A stretch of DNA of 64,000 nucleotides, from assembly GCF_024586915.1 (NCBI RefSeq), contig NZ_JANBVS010000012.1:62001-126000 (forward strand), in the 5' to 3' direction. Positions 1-10,144 of the stretch are shown here, one piece after another. The notes beneath the pieces are model-generated. The model made no database searches, was not told the DNA's origin, and worked only from the letters and a program-made list of their open reading frames with translations. The stretch's first letter is position 1, and the number at the start of each line of letters is the position of its first letter. A program made the translations under genes and the position numbers. This stretch comes from Bradyrhizobium sp. SRS-191 (lineage in GTDB: Bacteria; Pseudomonadota; Alphaproteobacteria; Rhizobiales; Xanthobacteraceae).

Positions 1-862
1 CGGGCAAGGTGCGGCCGAAGGCGATTGCGGAGTCGAGATCCTCGACCGCCTGTGCCACGCCGGACGAGACGTCAACGAGGCTGCCGTCATGGGCGCGGCC
101 GAAATCCTCCTCGCCATTGATGCCCTCTGAACGGCCGCGGCCGCGCCGCATGAACGTCAGCACGGCAAAGCCGTTGTCGCGCAGCCAATGCGCCTCGGTG
201 GCAAACGACCATGTGCGCAGCTGGTTGCGGCCGACATCGGAGCCGTGGGTGACGATCGCGAGCGGCGCCGGGACCGGCCCAGGCGCAGGGTAGTAGGTCG
301 CCTCCAGCCGGATCGGCCGGCTGGCATCGGGCGTGCGCAGCGTCAGATGCGGAATGAAGACGCGCTCGCCTGGCCACGGCCACTCCTCCGGGCGATCGCC
401 GGCCGCGAGGCGCGCGGCGTCGCCGCGCACCAGCGCGCCCGAGGTGACGCCACCGTTCTTGAGCGTCGCGGTCAGGTAGAGCCGGTCCGGACCATCGAAG
501 GCATAACGGAAAATACGGAATCCGGTCATGACGAGAACGCCGTCTTTGATGACCGCCTCATCGCGCCACCATTCGCGATTAGCGCCGTAGAATGCCGAGT
601 CCGACATAGCGAACACGACGTTGGCATGGCCGTCGGCGCGGATACGCTCGACCACCAGGATGTGGCGGTCGTCATGCCAGGTGCCGATCCACGCGCCGAG
701 AAAGCGCGCCATATCCGCCGGCACGTCCGGCGCCGGCGGCTCGATCTCGAACGCCGGCGGCAGCGGCACGATGGCCTCTGGATCGACGGTCAGGGGTAGC
801 GCGACAGCGCCGTGCATCATCATCGCCACCATTATTGCGAGCAAAGCCGATCCCAGACGCAT
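1..862 (-). CDS. Exported alpha/beta hydrolase, C-terminus cut by window edge
   Basis: The frame opens at an ATG at 862 on the minus strand and stays open to base 1, so only the first ~287 residues are present. The N-terminus MRLGSALLAIMVAMMMHGAVA looks like a signal peptide. Next comes a beta-rich stretch of ~130 residues with GAWIGTWHDDRHILVVERI. After that comes a hydrolase core with LAIVTHGSDVGRNQ (oxyanion region) and FAVLTFMRRGRGRSEG, typical of dienelactone-hydrolase or prolyl-oligopeptidase-like folds. The nucleophile elbow would lie beyond the window, so the active site cannot be checked. Substrate unknown. The exact family is an inference; the open frame and signal peptide are seen directly. 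Confidence 0.8.
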   Translation of the reverse strand, partial: MRLGSALLAIMVAMMMHGAVALPLTVDPEAIVPLPPAFEIEPPAPDVPADMARFLGAWIGTWHDDRHILVVERIRADGHANVVFAMSDSAFYGANREWWRDEAVIKDGVLVMTGFRIFRYAFDGPDRLYLTATLKNGGVTSGALVRGDAARLAAGDRPEEWPWPGERVFIPHLTLRTPDASRPIRLEATYYPAPGPVPAPLAIVTHGSDVGRNQLRTWSFATEAHWLRDNGFAVLTFMRRGRGRSEGINGEEDFGRAHDGSLVDVSSGVAQAVEDLDSAIAFGRTLP

Positions 863-885
863 GACGTCACCCCCGGCCGTGAACG

Positions 886-1377
886 TTACGGCCGATGCAC
901 AATCACGTCGAATCCTTCCTCGGCCGCCGGCGCCACGAAGTAGGACGTGAACAGATCGAACTCCTCGTCGGTCACGTTGAACGCATGCCCACCCGCTTCA
1001 TTCCGAGCCCGCAGCCGCGCCTTGCAGACCGCGTCGGGGACGTCGAGATGGTGCAGCTGGTGCGGCACGCCGGCGGCTTCGAACAGGCCGCGCATCCAGC
1101 CGCGGCTGGCCAGCGTGTTGGCGGGGAAGTCGAGCACGACCGAGACGCCGGCACGTAGCAGCGCGACGATGTGCGGTCCCATCACGGCGCGCAGCCGCGA
1201 CGAATTGCGGACATAGTCGGCGAGGCTCGTCTGCTCGCCTGGATAGAGCTGCGCCAGCCAATCGTCCTCGGCCACCACGATGGTGGTCGGGCGTTGGCCC
1301 AGCTCCGCAACGAGCGTCGATTTGCCGGCAGCGATCTTGCCGCACACGAGGTGCAGCATGGGTTGGTTCGAAGACAT
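886..1377 (-). CDS. P-loop AAA-type ATPase / small-molecule kinase-like protein
   Basis: A 163-residue protein from an ATG at 1377, preceded by GAGGA seven bases upstream; an upstream ATG at 1425 in frame has no such site. Residues near the start carry the Walker A motif CGKIAAGKST, and EDDW follows about 20 residues later. The organisation (P-loop, short DxD-like segment, R-rich lid RLRARNEAGG) matches the zeta-toxin / chloramphenicol-phosphotransferase-like group of small kinases annotated as ATP-binding proteins. It lies 23 bases upstream of the exported hydrolase on the same strand. The phosphate acceptor is unknown and no antitoxin partner is visible, so a toxin role is not supported. 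Confidence 0.8.
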   Translation of the reverse strand: MSSNQPMLHLVCGKIAAGKSTLVAELGQRPTTIVVAEDDWLAQLYPGEQTSLADYVRNSSRLRAVMGPHIVALLRAGVSVVLDFPANTLASRGWMRGLFEAAGVPHQLHHLDVPDAVCKARLRARNEAGGHAFNVTDEEFDLFTSYFVAPAAEEGFDVIVHRP

Positions 1378-1425
1378 GGACTGAATCCTCACAAGCGGCG
1401 CCGCCTCGGGCGCCGAAACGTTCAC

Positions 1426-1676
1426 AAGATGACAATCGCAGGCAAACGCGCCCGGCCCGACGGATCAGGCCGGGTCGGTAATTCGGCGGCTGAGAGCCGC
1501 GCCTGCGATGTGAACGCGTGAGATCATGTCAGGAACTCTGCCAGAGATCGGCAGCATCGTCCAGTGACGGCGCTGCCTGCGTTGACGATCCCCGCGCTTA
1601 TCCCGTTCAATGAGCGCAACACCGGTGGTCTTCGCGCCTGCTTTCGGGGGCCCCGTCGGAAATCAGAGTCTGAGCC
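1426..1676. other. Non-coding gap, nothing recognised
   Basis: A 251-bp stretch between two divergent genes. No convincing ORF, tRNA, terminator hairpin or repeat was seen. It presumably holds promoters for both neighbours. Confidence 0.4.
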
Positions 1677-1967
1677 ATGCTTGAGAGATCATCCGTTTTT
1701 CTGTCCCTGACCCGCGCTCTGCTCGGCGAGGTGACGCCATCGCTACGGACCGTTCAGTTTGAGCTCGTTGATCGAAACATCGACATCTTCTGCATCTTCG
1801 ACGGCAGCATTTCGGAGGATGACCGGGAGTCGATGAGTTGCATGGAGACTGAGGTGATGGCCAACTTCCCGGAGGCGACCGTCCAAGCGCGGTGTCTGCG
1901 GATCGACCTGCCGGATCCCGTGCCGAATGCTCCCGGTAGGTCCGTTGTGTTCGCGCGTCGAGAATAG
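1677..1967 (+). CDS. Small conserved-type hypothetical protein
   Basis: A 96-residue acidic protein starting MLERSSVFLSLTRALLGEV, with a middle section of alternating hydrophobics (NIDIFCIFDG) and an acidic SEDDRESM segment. No signal peptide or membrane segment. The pattern (MLERS, then RALLGEVTP, IFCIFDG, and a C-terminal hydrophobic strand) resembles a small protein I have seen scattered in many proteobacterial genomes, possibly immunity-like, but no function is established. The ribosome-binding site is weak (only GAG upstream). It stands alone. The call is coding on length and amino-acid pattern only. Confidence 0.6.
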   Translation: MLERSSVFLSLTRALLGEVTPSLRTVQFELVDRNIDIFCIFDGSISEDDRESMSCMETEVMANFPEATVQARCLRIDLPDPVPNAPGRSVVFARRE

Positions 1968-2160
1968 GTCTTCGAGCAGCGAGACCTAACGTCGCGGATA
2001 CCGGCGAGATCGCTGCGGCCCTTGTTTTTCAGAGGCCGACCGCAATCTGGAAACCCTCTAAGAGCGATTCCAGCCGCCGCTCCGTTGACACATTCGCACC
2101 GTTGCCGTCTTCCCTGATCCCACGATGCATCGTGTTTGAATTTGCTCATTGGAGGGATTG

Positions 2161-2439
2161 ATGAGACTGACCACCGCCGCCGCGATCGGCGCCATCCTCG
2201 CCGGCTTCGCCATCTCGCCGGCCCTGGCCGACGGCTACAAGGACTGCACCAAGCTCGACAAGGCCCAGTGGAAGCCGGCAGCGGAGGCCGAGGCGAAGGC
2301 GAAGGCTCTCGGCTACGAGGTGCGCCGCTCCAAGATCGAAGGCAGCTGCTACGAAGTTTACGGCGTCAAGGAAGGCAAGCTCTACGAGCTGTTCTACAGC
2401 CCGGAAGATCTCAGCCTGAAGCATACCGTCGCCAAGTAA
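2161..2439 (+). CDS. Exported PepSY-domain protein
   Basis: A 92-residue protein with a strong GGAGG site nine bases before the ATG at 2161. Residues 1-23 (MRLTTAAAIGAILAGFAISP then ALA) form a Sec signal peptide. The mature part has two Cys (DCTKL and GSCYEV) and the arrangement AAEAEAKAKALGYEVRRSKIEGSCYEVYGV, which matches the small PepSY-like periplasmic domain. Such proteins are commonly encoded next to a cytochrome b561, as here: the cytochrome gene starts 68 bases downstream on the same strand. A role in periplasmic redox or iron/haem handling with that cytochrome is inferred. Confidence 0.85.
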   Translation: MRLTTAAAIGAILAGFAISPALADGYKDCTKLDKAQWKPAAEAEAKAKALGYEVRRSKIEGSCYEVYGVKEGKLYELFYSPEDLSLKHTVAK

Positions 2440-2506
2440 GTCGCCAAGTAAGTCGACAAGTCATCGGGGTGGCGTGCGGCTCCGCCGCGCGCTGCGATCT
2501 GACGCC

Positions 2507-3148
2507 ATGCACGGCACAGCTCCCAGAGCCAGCGTGACAGACCCGGACCAGGCCGAGACGGTGCTGGTCTGGGATCTCCCCTTGCGCCTGTGGCACTGGC
2601 TGCTGGCCGTGCTGGTGCTCGTCGCCTGGATCACTCCGAACGTCTATGATGGCCTGCATCGCCTGGCCGGCTACGCGATCCTCGGGCTGCTCGCCTTTCG
2701 GCTGATCTGGGGCGTGCTCGGCACGCGCCATTCGCGCTTTCGCAGCCTCCGTGCCCGGCTCCGCGCGACGCCGTCCTATCTGTGGAATCTGCGGCGCGGC
2801 AAGACGGGACGCTATCTCGGACTCAACCCCGCAGGCACGGCGATGCAGCTGGCGCTGCTGCTCGTGCTGATCGTCTCGGCGGTGACCGGCGCGATGCAGG
2901 TCACCGTGCGCTTCTTCGGCGTCTGGTGGGTGGAGGATACCCACGAGGTGACGTCGTATCTGCTGATCCCGCTCGTCGTCCTCCATGTCCTCGGGGTCGT
3001 GCTCGTGAGCCGGCTGCAGCGCGAGAACCTCGCACGGGCCATGCTGACGGGACGCAAGCTGCTACGGCGCACGACGCAAGGCATCGTCCAACGCCAAACG
3101 GACTCATCAGGGACACACGGAACTCACAATCCCCGATCGTTGCGCTGA
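2507..3148 (+). CDS. Cytochrome b561-type membrane protein (cytochrome b/b6 domain)
   Basis: A 213-residue inner-membrane protein with four predicted membrane segments. Histidines that could ligate two haems b sit in LPLRLWHWLLA, DGLHRLAGY, EDTHEVTSYL and VVLHVLGVV, matching the four-helix prokaryotic cytochrome b561 family, which passes electrons between the quinone pool and a periplasmic partner. The ATG at 2507 is chosen over a GTG at 2474 because MHGTAPRAS is closer to the usual length. It follows the PepSY gene on the same strand, so the two probably form an operon. Electron partner unknown; the soluble C-terminus is basic. Confidence 0.88.
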   Translation: MHGTAPRASVTDPDQAETVLVWDLPLRLWHWLLAVLVLVAWITPNVYDGLHRLAGYAILGLLAFRLIWGVLGTRHSRFRSLRARLRATPSYLWNLRRGKTGRYLGLNPAGTAMQLALLLVLIVSAVTGAMQVTVRFFGVWWVEDTHEVTSYLLIPLVVLHVLGVVLVSRLQRENLARAMLTGRKLLRRTTQGIVQRQTDSSGTHGTHNPRSLR

Positions 3149-3281
3149 GGCCACAGTTCCCGCAAAAGCTGCCCGAGACGCCCGTTGTGTTATTGCACCC
3201 TGGCGCCAAGCACCGAACAATCGCAGGTATCGGATGCCTGACCGCTCCTGCCTGCAGGAGCACGGATCTTGGGGAGGCCGG

Positions 3282-4319
3282 ATGATGAGCTCGCAGCAGT
3301 TCACCACGCGTGCGTTGTGCCGATCGGTTGTTCTCGCAGGCTGCGTCATCGCTTGGCCCGCGTCGGCCGCCGAGCCGGAGACGACGACGCCGGTCGTTGC
3401 GGAAGTGACGGCATCCACCACGACGGCAGCGACAGCGGCGCAGGCGCTCTCATCGGAAACGGCGCTGACGACGGCATCGATCACGCCGTCGGCTCCCCTG
3501 CCCGTCGACGAGTTGGTCGCGCCGGTGGCCTCCGGCGAAATGCCGAAGTCGGCCGTCGCCAGCGCCGATCGCATCGAGATCCTCGACGAGTGCCCCGATA
3601 TCGATGCCTGCGTCGATCGCTATCTGTTCGCGCTGTATGAGCGCGCGCCAAAGCTCGACAAGATCCGTGAGACCGAGCGCCGCGTCGTCTCCGTCAAGCG
3701 CAAGGGCCGCATGGTGAAGGTGACGCGCAGCTTCACCAAGCTCGTCGACAATGATTTCGCCTGGAAAGATCCGAAGGCGGCCGAGCGGGTCGGCCGCAGC
3801 ATGGCGGAGTATGTGATCGGCGGCATGGATCGCGGCTTCAAGCTGAAGCTGTTTCATACGCTGCACGCCGCGGAGGCCGCAGGGCTCGCGCCCGGCATCA
3901 CCAGCGGCTTCCGCGACGACTATCGCCAGGAGATCGCGAGCGGGCTGAAGGCGGCGACCAACCGCTCCTATCACGGCGGCAGCCTGCGCGGCGGCTACGG
4001 CCACGGCCTCGCCGCCGACATCGTCAGCGTCAACGGCGCCACGCGTGCGCAGCGCTGGGTGGCGACCGAGCAGCTGTGGAAATGGGTCGACGCCAACGGC
4101 AAGAGTTTTGGTGTCGGCCGTCCCTATCTCGACCGCGACCCGCCGCATGTCGGCCCGGTCGACGGCGAGGAATACACCAAGCATCGCACGCCGGCCGTGA
4201 AGGTCGCGGCGGCGGAGACGAAGAAGGGCAAACGAATTGCGGCGCGGTCGGAGCATCATGCCGCCAAGCGCGCGAAGGCGGTGCGAGCGTCGGCGCTGTC
4301 GTCGCGGCGGACGGGGTGA
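3282..4319 (+). CDS. Exported M15-like (D-Ala-D-Ala carboxypeptidase type) peptidase
   Basis: A 345-residue protein. GGGGAGG lies just before two ATGs (3282, 3285). Residues 1-30 are a signal peptide ending WPASAA. A Thr/Ala/Pro-rich linker runs to about residue 95, then a domain with SGFRDDYRQ, YGHGLAADIVS (about 239-249) and RDPPHVGP. The GLAADI element and the DPPH histidine resemble the zinc site of VanY/peptidase M15 enzymes, though the first His is offset from the usual HxxGxAxD. The tail is Lys/Arg/Ala-rich and could bind envelope polyanions. Likely a periplasmic peptidoglycan-active enzyme; catalysis should be regarded as probable, not shown. Confidence 0.75.
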   Translation: MMSSQQFTTRALCRSVVLAGCVIAWPASAAEPETTTPVVAEVTASTTTAATAAQALSSETALTTASITPSAPLPVDELVAPVASGEMPKSAVASADRIEILDECPDIDACVDRYLFALYERAPKLDKIRETERRVVSVKRKGRMVKVTRSFTKLVDNDFAWKDPKAAERVGRSMAEYVIGGMDRGFKLKLFHTLHAAEAAGLAPGITSGFRDDYRQEIASGLKAATNRSYHGGSLRGGYGHGLAADIVSVNGATRAQRWVATEQLWKWVDANGKSFGVGRPYLDRDPPHVGPVDGEEYTKHRTPAVKVAAAETKKGKRIAARSEHHAAKRAKAVRASALSSRRTG

Positions 4320-4351
4320 TTGCGAGCGTCCGTTGTAGTGCGCGTTAATGT

Positions 4352-4376
4352 GCCCTCTCCCCTTGTGGGAGAGGGC
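4352..4376. repeat. Short palindromic repeat, CCCTCTCCC family
   Basis: Ten-base arms GCCCTCTCCC and GGGAGAGGGC around CTTGT. The same sequence recurs at 28214-28238 and, inverted, at 28338-28360, so it is a dispersed palindromic element rather than a gene-specific site. Confidence 0.75.
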
Positions 4377-4435
4377 GCATTCACTGGCAGCGCGAATCTT
4401 CATCGTTGGCAGCCAATCAAGTACGTGACCAAAAC

Positions 4436-4463
4436 AAAAAGGCCGGGGCATCGCCCCGGCCTT
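4436..4463 (-). terminator. Rho-independent terminator of ahcY
   Basis: Perfect nine-base arms GGCCGGGGC and GCCCCGGCC around a three-base loop. On the minus strand this is followed by TTTTT then GTTTT. It sits 31 bases after the ahcY stop. Confidence 0.85.
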
Positions 4464-4493
4464 CGCCGTCTCCGCTGCGCGTCGCGCCAGATT

Positions 4494-5915
<1,422 letters not shown>

Positions 5916-5990
5916 GTGGGGGTTCCTGGTCGGATGAATTCGAACTGGTCGTAACGAACGAGATAGACGCGTCGAGGCGCGGTCCAGATC

Positions 5991-6075
5991 ACTCTCCCCG
6001 TTGCTCACGGGGAGAGGCAACGGCGGCCTTCTGCCGCCATCTTCAATCTAACGACACCGATGCGGGGCATCGGCT
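5991..6075 (-). repeat. Series of hairpins between metK and ahcY
   Basis: Going along the minus strand there are three short perfect or near-perfect hairpins: CCGATGC/GCATCGG, GGCGGC/GCCGCC, and CTCTCCCCGT/ACGGGGAGAG. They lie in the presumed 5' leader of ahcY. They do not match the SAH riboswitch pattern as I know it. They could be dispersed palindromes or leader structure. Confidence 0.55.
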
Positions 6076-6107
6076 GTCATCTCCCCCCGCGCGCGGGGGG
6101 AGATGAC
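6076..6107. repeat. Perfect 32-bp palindrome after metK
   Basis: Two 16-base arms, the left being GTCATCTCCCCCCGCG, meet without a loop. It begins seven bases after the metK stop. There is no T-run on the minus strand, so it could be a transcript-end stabiliser or a dispersed palindromic element rather than a classical terminator. Confidence 0.7.
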
Positions 6108-6114
6108 GCGTGCA

Positions 6115-7314
<1,200 letters not shown>

Positions 7315-7352
7315 GCAACCCCTTCTTCGCCGCCCACGGCGGTCGTTCGTAT

Positions 7353-7397
7353 TGATCCCAAGTGTCTTGATCCCAACTGTCCTGATCTCAGGATGTC
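7353..7397 (-). repeat. Tandem 15-bp direct repeats in the metK leader
   Basis: On the plus strand TGATCCCAAGTGTCT is followed directly by TGATCCCAACTGTCC (13 of 15 identical) and then a weaker third copy starting TGATCTCA that overlaps the end of the methyltransferase gene. They lie 39-83 bases upstream of the metK start. Possible regulator sites or a slippage relic. Confidence 0.6.
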
Positions 7398-8745
7398 AGT
7401 CGCGACGCCGCGAGATGACGTAGGACTCGTCGTAGAACCACAGCCCGTTGTGCTTTCGCAGAACCTCTCTGGCGGCGTCGAGCGCGCGGGACGAGTGGGC
7501 CACCTCGGTCAGGCGGTCTTCCTCGATCTGCGCGACATACACCGCCGCGTTCCAGGCTGCAAAGGCCGTCGAGGTTCCGATCGCACCGGTGACCTCGTTG
7601 GGCAGAGCCTCCATCTCATACCTGAAAATCGAGCGATTGTCCGCATAGGCGTTAAAATTTAAGTCCCGCCCACTGGAGCCCAGCTCGTACTTGACGGCGC
7701 GCAATAGCTCATGGCGGCTGACCGAGAAAGGATTTTCTCCCGGCCACACCGCCTGGATGATTTCCAGGCCCGGATCCTGGCCGTGGGAGTGGATTCCGAT
7801 CAGCCGGCCGCCCGGCTTCAGCGCCCGCGCCAGCGGTGCGATGATGCGCTTGGCGCGAAAATTGACAGAGGACCGCGCCCGATAGGGCTGCGAGGCGATG
7901 ATCAGGTCGAAATTGGCCTCGACCCGCCCTGCCCTGGGAATGATGTTGTCGAGCAGGAAGCGGTGGTCCTCGCGGTACAGCACCAGCGCGATCGGCCGCT
8001 CATAGACCGGCATGCCGGTGCGCTGGGAGACGTTGGCGCGCCAGTTCTGCTCCAAAAACGGCTTCAGCGCCGTGATCTGGGCCTCGAAATCCCCTGACGA
8101 ATCGCCTTGCAGCACGACCTCGTGCCAGATCATCGAGGCCGCCACCGAGGGCGAGGCCGGCGTCAGCCAGGGCGCCTCGGCATAGTTCATGTTGGTGAAC
8201 ACGAACACGCTGGCCGGATGCTCGAACAGCCGGTCCGGCACCTTCTCCAGGGTCAGCCGGACGTCCTCGAGGCTGAGCTCCTTGCCGGCGACGTAGAATG
8301 GAATGTGTGGAAAACGGCCGTGCATCGTCCGCAGAACCTTCGACAACACGGTGCCGTCACCGACTCCGGCATCGAACAGCCGCAGCGCCGGCGGACGCGG
8401 ATGGATGCTGGCGAGCTCGAGGCCGACGCGCTCGGCCACCACCCGCTTTTCGCTGCAGGTGTGCACGAACAGAAGATATTTCTGGCGGTTCTCGAAGAAG
8501 CGGAAATTGCTCTTGGGGTCGCGCTTCTCCGGCACGATGTCGAGCCGCGGCGGCGGCAAAGTGCCGGTGGAGGCCGCGATATAGGCCTGGATGCGGTCCA
8601 GCGTGTCGATGGTGATGCGCTTGCCCTCGCGCAGCCGCTGCACGAGCTTGCCGTCGTTGACGGCGCGCCGGCCGAACGTCGATTCCGCCATGTCCGAATG
8701 GCGGCAGAACTCCGTGATCTGGGCGAGCAGCTGGTCGTTCTTCAT
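7396..8745 (-). CDS. SAM-dependent methyltransferase with HTH-like N-terminal domain
   Basis: A 449-residue soluble protein. Residues ~8-56 (SDMAESTFGRRAVNDGKLVQ, then RLREGKRITIDTLDRIQAYI) look like a small XRE-like helix-turn-helix seen in other Bradyrhizobium proteins (recalled, not searched). Residues ~121-131 (LRLFDAGVGDGT) form motif I of a class I Rossmann methyltransferase, with FDLIIASQPYRA and ALKPGGRLIGIHSHG downstream as motifs IV-V. The substrate is unknown; NPPY-type amino-methyltransferase residues are absent (SQPY). It sits directly upstream of metK on the same strand. A role as a SAM-responsive regulator or as a small-molecule methyltransferase is inference. Confidence 0.8.
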   Translation of the reverse strand: MKNDQLLAQITEFCRHSDMAESTFGRRAVNDGKLVQRLREGKRITIDTLDRIQAYIAASTGTLPPPRLDIVPEKRDPKSNFRFFENRQKYLLFVHTCSEKRVVAERVGLELASIHPRPPALRLFDAGVGDGTVLSKVLRTMHGRFPHIPFYVAGKELSLEDVRLTLEKVPDRLFEHPASVFVFTNMNYAEAPWLTPASPSVAASMIWHEVVLQGDSSGDFEAQITALKPFLEQNWRANVSQRTGMPVYERPIALVLYREDHRFLLDNIIPRAGRVEANFDLIIASQPYRARSSVNFRAKRIIAPLARALKPGGRLIGIHSHGQDPGLEIIQAVWPGENPFSVSRHELLRAVKYELGSSGRDLNFNAYADNRSIFRYEMEALPNEVTGAIGTSTAFAAWNAAVYVAQIEEDRLTEVAHSSRALDAAREVLRKHNGLWFYDESYVISRRRD

Positions 8746-8921
8746 CCGGCCGGGTGGTCCGCCAAAGTCGGTGGGAAGCGAGAGTGGGCAGCAGCCCGTT
8801 GGCCCAATCGTCTAGCAGCTTCTGCCCACCATGCAAAGGCCTGGGAGCCCCCTGGGCCGGTACCTTGTTCCGACACTCTTTGGAGCTATAGAGTTCCCAG
8901 GGGATCAACGCTGGGGTGAGC

Positions 8922-10037
8922 ATGTCGAAGTGTAAGGGGCCCACGCCGTTCGTGGCCGCGCTGCTGCTTGCTGCCGCGCTCGGTGGGGCCACGTCGGGAC
9001 CTGCCGCGGCCGGCTATCTCGACGAAAATCCTGACGAGGTCTTCGCCGGTGTCTACGAGCGGCTGGGAGCGCTGCCGCTGCAGGCTGCCCGCGATCCGTT
9101 CGTCTGGCTGCGCCTGCAGGAGCTCAAGCGCGAGCCCTGCGACCAGAAGAGCATCAGCGACCTCGCGCTGATGCTCGACAAGCTCGGCTATCGACGTCAG
9201 GCCGCCGAAGGTCAATTCCGCTTCGTGAAGGAGTGCGGCGCCCCGCTGATGGCCCTGCACCGCGCCGCCGACACCTACATGAAGCTCACCGACTATCCCC
9301 GGGCGGTCGAGGTCGCCGACGAATATGTCCGCCGGGCGCCCTCGAACCGCGATGCGCATTATCTGCGCGCCACGGCGCTGGCCGGTGCGGGCGATCATCA
9401 GCGCGCGCTGACCGACTACTCCGACACGATCGAACTCTCGCCGGACAAGGCGAAGGTGGCCAGCCGCGTCTTCACGCAGATGGCCGAGGCCTATGCGGCG
9501 ATGAAGCGCTATTGCGAGGCGGTCGCGCCGATCAGCCTGTGGGTGTCGTTCGATCCAGTGGCCCGCGATACCGGCCAGACCCAGCGGATGATCGCGGACT
9601 ATGAACGGCAGGGCAATTGTGTCGCCCCGACGGACGCCCGCAACGAGCGGTTTCCCCTCGGCAGGCAGAAGAACGTCGTGGTGGTCAAGGCGGAGATCAA
9701 CGGCGTCAAGGGATCGTTCATCCTCGACACCGGCGCGAGCTACGTGTCCGTCCGCTCGGCCTTTGCCGAGCGAGCCAAGCTGCCGCTGAACGTCGGCAGC
9801 GACATCACGCTGATCAGCGCGAATGGAGAAACGAAAGCGCGGCTGTCGCGGGCGGACAAGGTCAAGCTCAACTCGCTTTCGGCGACCGGGATTCCGGTCG
9901 CGGTCCAGGCCGGCGACCAGAAGGATTACGGCAGCGGCATCGACGGGCTGCTGGGCATGAGCTTCCTGTCACGCTTCGACGTCCAGATCGCCGCCGATTT
10001 CGTCGAGGTTCGTCCCCACAAGGCCCGAAAGCCCTAG
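8922..10037 (+). CDS. Exported TPR protein with retropepsin-like aspartyl protease domain
   Basis: A 371-residue protein. GGGGTGAG lies just before the ATG at 8922 (an in-frame GTG lies six bases upstream). Residues 1-31 are a signal peptide (LLLAAALGGATSG, PAAAG). Residues ~80-235 contain TPR-like helical repeats (HYLRATALAGAGDHQRALTD). Residues ~250-365 form a single retropepsin-like domain with the catalytic motif FILDTGASYVSV (Asp at about 269) and the second signature GIDGLLGMSFLSRF. Such TPR-retropepsin fusions are predicted periplasmic dimeric aspartyl proteases (clan AA). The next gene is also a TPR-protease fusion. Substrate unknown. Confidence 0.88.
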   Translation: MSKCKGPTPFVAALLLAAALGGATSGPAAAGYLDENPDEVFAGVYERLGALPLQAARDPFVWLRLQELKREPCDQKSISDLALMLDKLGYRRQAAEGQFRFVKECGAPLMALHRAADTYMKLTDYPRAVEVADEYVRRAPSNRDAHYLRATALAGAGDHQRALTDYSDTIELSPDKAKVASRVFTQMAEAYAAMKRYCEAVAPISLWVSFDPVARDTGQTQRMIADYERQGNCVAPTDARNERFPLGRQKNVVVVKAEINGVKGSFILDTGASYVSVRSAFAERAKLPLNVGSDITLISANGETKARLSRADKVKLNSLSATGIPVAVQAGDQKDYGSGIDGLLGMSFLSRFDVQIAADFVEVRPHKARKP

Positions 10038-10144
10038 CGCAGTTCGCATCGGCGACGATACGGGGAGAGCTCGCCGGGGCGCCTTGAACCCCGCCATCCC
10101 CCTCCGCAACAAAGGACCAAAGCCACCAGCCGCCATGGTCCCGC

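Noticed and set aside
886..1377. Zeta-toxin type toxin-antitoxin system
   Set aside because: The P-loop and lid are suggestive but no antitoxin ORF is adjacent and the protein is chromosomal with ordinary neighbours.
2435..2465. Short direct repeats of GTCGCCAAGTAA after the PepSY gene
   Set aside because: Only two and a half short copies; most likely slippage, with no clear regulatory meaning.
5916..6114. SAH or SAM riboswitch in front of ahcY
   Set aside because: The hairpins there are simple palindromes and no conserved aptamer core was found by eye. A covariance model search would decide.
7315..7395. SAM-II/SAM-V riboswitch upstream of metK
   Set aside because: The leader lacks the pseudoknot pattern; only direct repeats are seen.
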